A program made the translations under genes and the position numbers. Positions 1-6,243 of a stretch of DNA of 7,283 nt are shown piece after piece. How positions within the stretch are numbered: position 1 is the stretch's first letter; each line of letters opens with the position of its first letter. The notes under the pieces are model-generated. The model was not told the origin of the DNA. It searched no databases and was given only the letters and a program-made list of their open reading frames with translations. The stretch spans positions 1 through 7,283 of the forward strand of contig JBKEHD010000037.1 in NCBI GenBank assembly GCA_046710445.1, read 5' to 3'. The stretch is from JBKEHD01 sp046710445 (GTDB lineage Bacteria > Pseudomonadota > Alphaproteobacteria > Rickettsiales > Midichloriaceae).

Positions 1-1559
1 ATTTTTTTTATAGTATTGGGTTTTTTGGACCTATACCATATTGTGATTAATAATTTTGTTACGGATATTGATGTAAACATTGAGCAAAGTATCCCTATTA
101 TAAGTGTAATTGCAAATCCTTTGATTGGACCAGAACCGAAGATATATAGTACTATAGCTGCTAAAATAGTTGTGATATTTGAATCTAAGATTGTACCAAA
201 TGCAAATTTATATCCTCTATCTAAAGCGTGTAATGTTGATTTTCCATCTTTTAACTCCTCTTTTATTCTTTCAAAAATAAGTACGTTAGCATCCACAGCC
301 ATACCAAGTGTCAAAACTACTCCTGCTATGCCTGGTAATGTTAATGTGGAATCAAATAACACCATAACGCTTACGATCATGAAGAAATTTATCAGCAAAG
401 CGATATTTGCTATGATGCCAAAAAATTTATAATAAATTATCATTATAGATAGAACTAGTATGGCACCGACTGTACAGGCTTTTATTCCATCTTTCACTGC
501 TTTTAACCCTAAAGTAGGGCCAACGACTCTTTCCTCAACAAATTTTAGAGGTATGGGCAATGCACCAGATCTTAATAGCATCACCAATTCAGTAGCAGAC
601 TCATTGCTGAAATCTCCTGTAATTATTCCATCTCCTGATAAAATTGGATCTTTGATCATTGGCGCACTAATAATTTTTCCATCGAGAACTATTGCCAGCA
701 TTTTCCCGGTGTTTTTAGTTGTGAGGTCAGAGAAAATTTCTCTACCTAATGAGCTCAAGCGAAATTTGATTACTGGTTCACCAAGTTGTCCCTGCACTAC
801 ATTTACATCTTCTAGCATATCTCCTGACATTGCATGTGAGCTATCAACCACTAATTGACCTTTGTTATTTGCAAGTGGTAAAATTTGAGAATTGAGTATT
901 ATTGACATTCTTTCAGAATCAGTGAGTTTTGTTATATCTGTATTTTTCACCATGTGAAATGTTAATCTTGCAGTTTTTCCTATTATCTTTTTTATTTCTT
1001 CTGTGTCATATATTCCAGGAACTTGCAATAGAATCATGTCTTTGCCAAGTGTTTGCATCTCTAATTCTTTTGTACCTATTGCATCGACTCTTTGATTTAT
1101 TATTTCTATACTTTGTTTTAGTACTTCGGATGATAATTTTTCTATATATGTATTATCAAAATATATGTGAAATTTATTGTTTGAATAATTGAGATTAACG
1201 TCAGGATCGATAAGTTTTTTTACTTCTTTTTTAGCAACATCTATATTTTGGCTATCAACTAATTCAAATTCAACTTTTAATTTATTTTCTTTCCACTCTT
1301 TTAAAATTATATTTTTTTTAGATAAATCATCTTTCAATTTTTTTGACATAAGATGAAACTTTTCTTCAATGTACTTTTCTATGTCCGCTTCTATAGTAAG
1401 AGACACACCTCCTTTTAAATCTAATCCAAAATTTATTTTTTTGGATGGGAAGAAGGAAAGGTCATTTATGTTATATAAAAAGCTTGGTATAGAAAAATAT
1501 ATCGAAATTAATACAACAGCTGATATAATGAAAAATCTAAATTTCGAAAACTCTAACAT
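1..1559 (-). CDS. secD: Protein translocase subunit SecD (C-terminal end cut by window edge)
   Basis: SecD forms, with SecF and YajC, the inner-membrane accessory complex that uses the proton gradient to help preproteins leave SecYEG on the periplasmic side. Reading the minus strand from ATG at 1559 gives 519 uninterrupted codons with no stop before the edge. An in-frame TAA (1562-1560) directly precedes the ATG, which fixes the start. Visible in order: an N-terminal membrane segment (about residues 8-28), the GLDLKGG motif (45-51), INQRVDAIG (154-162) in the first periplasmic region, the LRSGALPIPL...EERVVGPTLG block (329-351), and five C-terminal membrane segments (about 360-508) containing the hallmark GMAVDANVLIFERIKEEL (419-436). 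E. coli SecD is longer (615 residues), but compact forms of about 520 residues are typical of Rickettsia-like alphaproteobacteria, so probably only a residue or two plus the stop is missing. It is divergent from glmU. secF is not in the window. Identification is firm. Confidence 0.97.
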   Translation of the reverse strand, partial: MLEFSKFRFFIISAVVLISIYFSIPSFLYNINDLSFFPSKKINFGLDLKGGVSLTIEADIEKYIEEKFHLMSKKLKDDLSKKNIILKEWKENKLKVEFELVDSQNIDVAKKEVKKLIDPDVNLNYSNNKFHIYFDNTYIEKLSSEVLKQSIEIINQRVDAIGTKELEMQTLGKDMILLQVPGIYDTEEIKKIIGKTARLTFHMVKNTDITKLTDSERMSIILNSQILPLANNKGQLVVDSSHAMSGDMLEDVNVVQGQLGEPVIKFRLSSLGREIFSDLTTKNTGKMLAIVLDGKIISAPMIKDPILSGDGIITGDFSNESATELVMLLRSGALPIPLKFVEERVVGPTLGLKAVKDGIKACTVGAILVLSIMIIYYKFFGIIANIALLINFFMIVSVMVLFDSTLTLPGIAGVVLTLGMAVDANVLIFERIKEELKDGKSTLHALDRGYKFAFGTILDSNITTILAAIVLYIFGSGPIKGFAITLIIGILCSMFTSISVTKLLITIWYRSKKPNTIKK

Positions 1560-1616
1560 TTAGTTACGTTATGCGAATAAAATATAGAATAAATTATTAA
1601 AAGATATTTACATAAT
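1560..1616. promoter_or_regulatory. Divergent intergenic spacer between secD and glmU, presumed to hold both promoters
   Basis: These 57 bp are the only non-coding DNA between two divergently transcribed genes, so the start signals for both should lie here or within the gene starts. The spacer is almost pure A/T. A TATAGA-like hexamer (1583-1588) could be a -10 box for glmU, but no convincing -35 precedes it. On the other strand there are T-rich stretches and no clear hexamer pair. There is no Shine-Dalgarno sequence before either start codon, and I see no inverted repeat long enough to be an operator. The promoter role is inferred from gene orientation only. Confidence 0.4.
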
Positions 1617-2945
1617 ATGCAAGAAGATTTTAAATTAACAATTATTATATTGTCTGCAGGAGATGGTGATAGAATGAAGTCATCAACTTCTAAAGTCCTA
1701 CATAAAGTAGCTGGTCAAACATTAATAGAATACAGTCTAGAACTGTCCAAAGAATTTGATCCCGGGTTAAAAAACACTATCACGGTTATAAATGATAAAT
1801 TGCGACAGGATGAGGTTTTTAAAGAAATTCTGAGACAAAACAATCATAAATCTGTGGTGCAAAAAAGAAAATTAGGAACCGGTGATGCGGTTGATACAGC
1901 CTTAAGAAGTTCAGATGAAATTAAGGATATAGTTTTGATATTATACGCTGATACTCCTTTTGTGACATCTAATACAATTCGTAAAATGTATGATGAAATA
2001 TTGCAGGGAGCAGATTTATCAATTGTTGGGTTTGTAAATGAAAATCCTATTGGTTATGGTAGATTGGTGGTTGATGATAATTGTCGTGTATCAGAAATTA
2101 TTGAAGAAAAAGAAACGGATGAAAAGCAAAGATTAATAAAACTTTGTAATTCTGGAATAATGATGGTGAAAAAAGATTTGTTATTGAGTTTTTTTGAAAA
2201 ATATAAAGATATTGTTTTAGATGGAGATAAAGAATTTTATCTTACGGATATAGTTTCTTATGCTAATTTTTTGCAAAAAAAATGTGTGTATGTAGATGTA
2301 TCAAAAGAAGAGGCCATGGGGATAAACACAAAAAAACAACTGATGTTTGCAGAAAATTATATGCAGGAAAAAATTACCTGTGATTTGTTAGACAATGGGG
2401 TGCTTTTAATAAAACCTGAAACTAGTTACTTTAGTAAAAACATAATGATAGAAAGGGATGTGACAATATATCCAAATGTTTTTATTGGTAATGGTACAAA
2501 ATTACATACGGGAGTAACTATCAAGTCTTTTTCTCATATTGAGCAAGCTGAGATAAAAAAAGATAGTGTTATAGGTCCGTATGCACGAATAAGACCAAAT
2601 ACAATAATAGGTGAAGATTCAAAAATAGGTAATTTTGTTGAGATTAAAAACTCATCAATCATGAATGGTGTGAAAATGGGTCATTTATCATATGTAGGAG
2701 ATGCTACAATAGGTGAAAATGTTAATATTGGAGCTGGAACTATATTTTGTAATTATGATGGGAAAAAGAAGCATAAAAGTGTAGTTGAAGAAAATGTTTT
2801 TATTGGTTCGAATACCTCTATCATTTCTCCGGTTATTATCAAAAAAAATTCAAAAATTGGGGCAGGGAGCGTTATAACAAAAGATATAGGAGAGGAAGAG
2901 TTGGCTATAGGACGTTCCAAACAAATCAATATAAAGAAAAAATGA
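1617..2945 (+). CDS. glmU: Bifunctional GlmU: glucosamine-1-P acetyltransferase / GlcNAc-1-P uridylyltransferase
   Basis: GlmU makes UDP-GlcNAc in the cytoplasm: its C-terminal domain acetylates glucosamine-1-P with acetyl-CoA and its N-terminal domain transfers UMP from UTP. The 442-residue length is near the usual 450-460. The nucleotidyltransferase half shows an AGDGDRM loop (14-20), LGTGDAV (86-92), YAD (110-112, equivalent to the metal-binding YGD), GYGR (146-149), NSG (178-180) and GIN (235-237, metal-binding Asn). The second half (about 255-440) is a left-handed beta-helix of hexapeptide repeats. It keeps the acetyltransferase residues: R324 in YARIRP, K344 in VEIK, H356 in GHLSY, and NYDG (379-382). 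Two signature positions of the first loop are altered: Thr to Asp in GxGTRM, and Pro to Ser before KVLH. The ATG at 1617 lacks a Shine-Dalgarno but gives the normal N-terminal length. The gene acts directly after GlmM, encoded downstream. Identification is firm; full N-domain activity is less certain. Confidence 0.96.
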   Translation: MQEDFKLTIIILSAGDGDRMKSSTSKVLHKVAGQTLIEYSLELSKEFDPGLKNTITVINDKLRQDEVFKEILRQNNHKSVVQKRKLGTGDAVDTALRSSDEIKDIVLILYADTPFVTSNTIRKMYDEILQGADLSIVGFVNENPIGYGRLVVDDNCRVSEIIEEKETDEKQRLIKLCNSGIMMVKKDLLLSFFEKYKDIVLDGDKEFYLTDIVSYANFLQKKCVYVDVSKEEAMGINTKKQLMFAENYMQEKITCDLLDNGVLLIKPETSYFSKNIMIERDVTIYPNVFIGNGTKLHTGVTIKSFSHIEQAEIKKDSVIGPYARIRPNTIIGEDSKIGNFVEIKNSSIMNGVKMGHLSYVGDATIGENVNIGAGTIFCNYDGKKKHKSVVEENVFIGSNTSIISPVIIKKNSKIGAGSVITKDIGEEELAIGRSKQINIKKK

Positions 2946-3000
2946 TTGCGTTATAAATTTTTCTTTTTATAATCAGTTAGTATAATATCTTGTATTTAAT
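2946..3000 (+). promoter_or_regulatory. Candidate internal promoter upstream of the binding-protein gene
   Basis: This 55-bp spacer is the longest gap within the plus-strand series. It carries two perfect TATAAT hexamers, at 2968-2973 and 2981-2986. The first has TTGCGT (2946-2951) 16 bp upstream, which keeps the TTG of a sigma-70 -35 box; the second has only a T-run at the expected -35 position. A start from either would leave a short leader before the ATG at 3001. In DNA this AT-rich TATAAT occurs by chance, so the call rests on the paired spacing and the position in a rare gap. No ribosome binding site is visible before 3001. Confidence 0.4.
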
Positions 3001-3786
3001 ATGAAATTCGATAAAAAATTTACCTTGCTTATATTAGCTGCCATAATTTTGATAATAATATATCTTGTTTTTGATAAAAAATCTAAGGATGAAACAAGTA
3101 ATGAAATTTTAGTTGTGGGAGTTAGTCCAGATTATCCACCCTTTGAATTTATAAGAGAAGGTAAGGTTGTGGGATTTGATATGGATTTCGCTAAAGCATT
3201 AGCAAAAAGGATGAAGAAAAAAGTTGAAGTACGGGAAATGGATTTTTCCGCACTTATTCCATCATTAAATTCTAAAAAAATAGATGTGGTTATTTCTGCA
3301 CTTTCGGAAACGCCTGAAAGAGCAAAGAAAATTAGTTTTTCTGCTCCATATTATGCTAGCTCGTTTAGCTTAATAATAAGAATAGGGAGTGATTTTGAAT
3401 CTCTTGAGGAGTTTTTGAAAAATGCCAAAGTGGGTGTTCAAACTGGAAGTACTATGGAAAAATTTATTAATTATTATAAATCAGTTAAAGATAATGATAT
3501 CAATGTAGTATCTATCAGTTCAAATTTTGTATTGCTTGAAAAATTAAAGATAGGGGAGATAAGCGCAATGGTTGTAGAAAAGCCGCAAGCTCCTGAATTT
3601 GTAAATAACAATCCAAATCTTAAGTATATTGTTTTGCCTTCAGAATTTCCTGGTAACAAAGGAGAATCTTATTCTATAGGTGTTAGAAAAAATTCTGATT
3701 TATTAAATGAAATAAATAGAGTTATAGATCTTCTAAATACTAGTCATAAGATGGATAAATTATTGAAAAAATGGAATTTAAATTAA
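3001..3786 (+). CDS. Family-3 (amino-acid-type) ABC transporter substrate-binding protein, N-terminally anchored
   Basis: The 261-residue protein has the bilobed fold signature of SBP_bac_3 proteins (GlnH/HisJ/ArtJ type), which capture polar amino acids in the periplasm for an ABC permease. Evidence: a hydrophobic segment (about 7-24) after a lysine-rich start; VVGVSPDYPPFEF (38-50); GFDMDFAKALA (58-68); FSALIPSLNSKKIDVVIS (82-99); ETPERAKKISFSAPYY (103-118), where R107 matches the arginine that binds the ligand carboxylate; VGVQTGST (144-151); and VVEKPQA (191-197), where E193 takes the place of the usual Asp that contacts the ligand amino group. The hydrophobic segment is followed by FDKKSKDE with no AxA site and no lipobox cysteine, so it looks like an uncleaved anchor. 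No permease or ATPase gene lies nearby, so the partner must be encoded elsewhere. The ligand cannot be named; glutamine, arginine or another polar amino acid are all possible. ychF follows after 6 bp. Confidence 0.88.
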   Translation: MKFDKKFTLLILAAIILIIIYLVFDKKSKDETSNEILVVGVSPDYPPFEFIREGKVVGFDMDFAKALAKRMKKKVEVREMDFSALIPSLNSKKIDVVISALSETPERAKKISFSAPYYASSFSLIIRIGSDFESLEEFLKNAKVGVQTGSTMEKFINYYKSVKDNDINVVSISSNFVLLEKLKIGEISAMVVEKPQAPEFVNNNPNLKYIVLPSEFPGNKGESYSIGVRKNSDLLNEINRVIDLLNTSHKMDKLLKKWNLN

Positions 3787-3792
3787 TATAAT

Positions 3793-4902
3793 ATGAGTTT
3801 TAAATGTGGAATTGTAGGGCTTCCTAATGTAGGGAAGTCAACTTTGTTTAATGCGTTAACAAATAGTGATAAAGCTTCTGCAGAAAATTATCCTTTTTGT
3901 ACAATAGATCCTAATATCGGTATTATTAATGTTCCAGATAACAGGATGCAGAAATTAGCCAAAATTTGTGATTCAAAAAAAATAATTAGTTCTCAAATAG
4001 AATTTGTGGATATTGCTGGATTGGTTAAAGGTGCAAATAAAGGAGAAGGATTAGGTAATAGATTTTTATCTCACATCAGAGAAGTAGATGCTATAGTATA
4101 TATGGTTAGATGTTTTGAGAATCCTGATATTATCCATGTTGAAGGATCTGTAGATCCTATTAGGGATAGCGAAATCATTGAAACGGAATTAATATTATCT
4201 GATCTAGAGAGTCTAAGCAAACAAATATCATCTTTCGAAAAAAAGTTAAAACAAGACAAATCATATGCTAACGTTATTGATTTAGCAAAAAAAATATTGT
4301 CTGTTCTTAATGACGGAAAGCCGGTTAGAGGTATGGTTAATGAAGATAATAGCAATGAAATTAAAAATTTCAACTTATTAACATCAAAACCATTTTTTTA
4401 CGTTTGCAATGTAGAAGAAGAAAATGTTGTTAATGGGAATAAATATTCCAAAATGATTGAGGATAAGGCAAAAGAAGAAAATGTTAATTGCATTATTATT
4501 TCTGCAAAAATAGAAGAAGAAATAGCAAATTTAAATGATGAAAATGACAAATTAGAATTTTTAAAAGAGTTGGGAATAGATCAAGGTGGTCTTGATAAAG
4601 TTGTGCAAAATGGTTATGAAATTTTAGGTCTAAAAACATATTTTACTGTTGGGCCAAAAGAAGTGCATGCTTGGACATTTAAAGAAGGTACTTCTGCACA
4701 GAAAGCAGCTGGTATAATACATACAGATTTTGAAAAAGGTTTTATATGTGCAGAAACCATTTCCTATGATGATTATATAAGTCTGGGAGGAGAAAGTGGA
4801 GCTCGTGAAGTGGGTAAATTAAGGCAAGAAGGGAAAGATTATATTGTACAAGATGGTGATGTTATATTGTTTAGATTTAATGTCTCAAACAATAAGAGAT
4901 AA
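3793..4902 (+). CDS. ychF: Redox-regulated ATPase YchF (Obg-family, OLA1-like)
   Basis: YchF is a cytoplasmic P-loop protein of the Obg family that prefers ATP to GTP, associates with ribosomes and is implicated in translation and stress responses. The 369 residues are close to the usual 363. Visible: the Walker A / G1 loop GLPNVGKST (9-17), NYPFCTIDPN (32-41) as G2, DIAGLVKGA (73-81) as G3, and NVEE (206-209) in place of the GTP-selective NKxD, the hallmark change behind ATP preference. A charged helical insertion (about 130-175) follows G3. The C-terminal TGS-like region contains TYFTVGPKEVHAWTF (282-296), GIIHTDFEKGFICAE (307-321) and QDGDVILFRFN (353-363), all typical. The ATG at 3793 is followed at once by the conserved N-terminus (FKCGIVGLPN), so the start is secure despite no Shine-Dalgarno. 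It sits 6 bp after the binding-protein gene and 3 bp before glmM, indicating cotranscription. Its place among envelope genes has no obvious functional explanation. Confidence 0.97.
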   Translation: MSFKCGIVGLPNVGKSTLFNALTNSDKASAENYPFCTIDPNIGIINVPDNRMQKLAKICDSKKIISSQIEFVDIAGLVKGANKGEGLGNRFLSHIREVDAIVYMVRCFENPDIIHVEGSVDPIRDSEIIETELILSDLESLSKQISSFEKKLKQDKSYANVIDLAKKILSVLNDGKPVRGMVNEDNSNEIKNFNLLTSKPFFYVCNVEEENVVNGNKYSKMIEDKAKEENVNCIIISAKIEEEIANLNDENDKLEFLKELGIDQGGLDKVVQNGYEILGLKTYFTVGPKEVHAWTFKEGTSAQKAAGIIHTDFEKGFICAETISYDDYISLGGESGAREVGKLRQEGKDYIVQDGDVILFRFNVSNNKR

Positions 4903-4905
4903 TAG

Positions 4906-6237
4906 ATGAAAAATTCAATTTTCGGTACTGATGGTATAAGAGGATTGGTGAATACTGCTCCTATAAATCCGGATATAATTTTAAAACTTGGAATATCTAT
5001 AGGTAAATACCTAGAAGCGAAAGGTGTAATAAAGCGAGTAGTTATTGCTAAGGATACTAGATTGTCTGGTTATATGATGGAACCAGCACTGACATCTGGA
5101 TTAATATCTATGGGAGTAGACGTTATTTTAGTTGGTCCAATGCCAACTCCATCGATTCCAATATTGATAAAGTCACTTAGAGCTGATTTTGGTATTATGA
5201 TAACAGCCTCACATAATCCGTATCATGATAATGGAGTTAAGTTATTTAATAAATATGGATATAAATTAAATGAATATGAGAAAGAAGTAATTGAAAAATA
5301 TATTTTTGATAAATCGATATTTAATAATTTAGCTGAACCTTCCAAATTAGGTGTGGCTAAAAGGCTTGAAGATGCGCCTGGTAGATATATAGAATATGTA
5401 AAAAGATCATTTCCTAAGCATTTAAATTTATCAGGGATAAAAGTTGTTATTGATTGTGCAAATGGGAGTGCCTATAAACTTGCTCCTATTATATTGTGGG
5501 AATTAGGGGCAGAGGTTGTAACATTGGGATGTTCTCCAAATGGGTTTAATATAAATGAAAATTGTGGATCTATGCATCCAAAGCTTTTATGTGAAGAAGT
5601 GAGAAAAACAGGTGCTGACATAGGGATTGCTTTAGATGGTGATGCAGATAGAATTTTGGTATGTGACGAAAATGGAGAGATAATAAATGGAGATATTTTA
5701 ATAGGGTTAATAGCTACACATCTTAAAAATATATCTAAATTAAAAGGAGATACAGTTGTTGTAACTAAAGTATCTAATACGGCATTAGAACAATATTTCA
5801 AAAATATAGGTATTAGTACTGTATATACGGATGTTGGTGATATCAAGGTATCTGAGCGATTAAATTCTCTAAAATTGAATTTTGGAGGTGAAGAATCTGG
5901 GCATATAATATTTTCTGATTATTCGCATGCAGGGGATGGAATAATTTCTGCATTACAAATTTTAGCTATTTTAGTAGATAGTAAAAAAAGAATGAGTGAG
6001 CTCACAAATATATTTAAATTGAATCCGTCTTTCAAAAATAATATTAGATTTAAAGGAGATGATCCTTTGGAAAAAATTGGTATTATAGATGTCATAGATG
6101 ATATAAAAAAACAAAATCCTGATTTAAAGATAATAGTAAGGCGATCAGGTACAGAAGATATTATTAGAGTATTGGTTGAGGGAAATGCAAATGCAAATAA
6201 AGTGCTTTGTCAGTTGGTTGAGATAATTAGTGGTTAA
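4906..6237 (+). CDS. glmM: Phosphoglucosamine mutase GlmM
   Basis: GlmM interconverts glucosamine-6-P and glucosamine-1-P in the cytoplasm, using a phosphoserine and a bound glucosamine-1,6-bisphosphate intermediate. Its product feeds GlmU, encoded upstream. The 443 residues match the usual 440-450. Four domains are recognisable: FGTDGIRG (6-13); the catalytic serine loop TASHNP with S102; the metal loop DGDADR (244-249); the sugar-specificity loop GGEESGH (327-333); and the phosphate-binding RRSGTE (412-417). The DGDADR form and the roughly 445-residue length separate it from ManB/Pgm phosphohexomutases. The normally conserved GDRYV after domain 2 reads GDIKV (311-315), and GTEP reads GTED (415-418). 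The ATG at 4906 lies 3 bp after the ychF stop, with a weak purine run AAGAGA (4894-4899) as the only ribosome-binding candidate in the series. GlmS, which would supply the substrate, is not in the window. Identification is firm. Confidence 0.96.
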   Translation: MKNSIFGTDGIRGLVNTAPINPDIILKLGISIGKYLEAKGVIKRVVIAKDTRLSGYMMEPALTSGLISMGVDVILVGPMPTPSIPILIKSLRADFGIMITASHNPYHDNGVKLFNKYGYKLNEYEKEVIEKYIFDKSIFNNLAEPSKLGVAKRLEDAPGRYIEYVKRSFPKHLNLSGIKVVIDCANGSAYKLAPIILWELGAEVVTLGCSPNGFNINENCGSMHPKLLCEEVRKTGADIGIALDGDADRILVCDENGEIINGDILIGLIATHLKNISKLKGDTVVVTKVSNTALEQYFKNIGISTVYTDVGDIKVSERLNSLKLNFGGEESGHIIFSDYSHAGDGIISALQILAILVDSKKRMSELTNIFKLNPSFKNNIRFKGDDPLEKIGIIDVIDDIKKQNPDLKIIVRRSGTEDIIRVLVEGNANANKVLCQLVEIISG

Positions 6238-6243
6238 ATTATT

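Noticed and set aside
2..9. Eight-base A/T runs (here and in glmU, ychF) as programmed slippage sites
   Set aside because: The reading frames continue correctly through every run and no alternative-frame product is suggested. Runs of this length are common in DNA this AT-rich.
16..1563. Open plus-strand frames at 16-432, 460-858, 929-1192 and 1369-1563
   Set aside because: All lie antisense to secD, whose minus-strand frame is continuous and carries every SecD motif. Their predicted peptides resemble no family I know.
2933..2966. Inverted repeat AAAGAAAAA / TTTTTCTTT around the glmU stop, as a terminator
   Set aside because: The 9-bp arms contain a single G-C pair and the loop is 16 nt, so the hairpin would be very weak. 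Such A/T repeats are expected at this base composition.
3787..3792. TATAAT directly before the ychF ATG, as a -10 box
   Set aside because: It abuts the start codon, so transcription would begin inside the gene and lose the ATG. It is more likely part of the A/T-rich leader pattern.
6184..6196. Tandem AAATGC repeat near the end of glmM
   Set aside because: Two copies only, encoding Asn-Ala-Asn-Ala in a surface-like C-terminal stretch; too short to mean anything as DNA.
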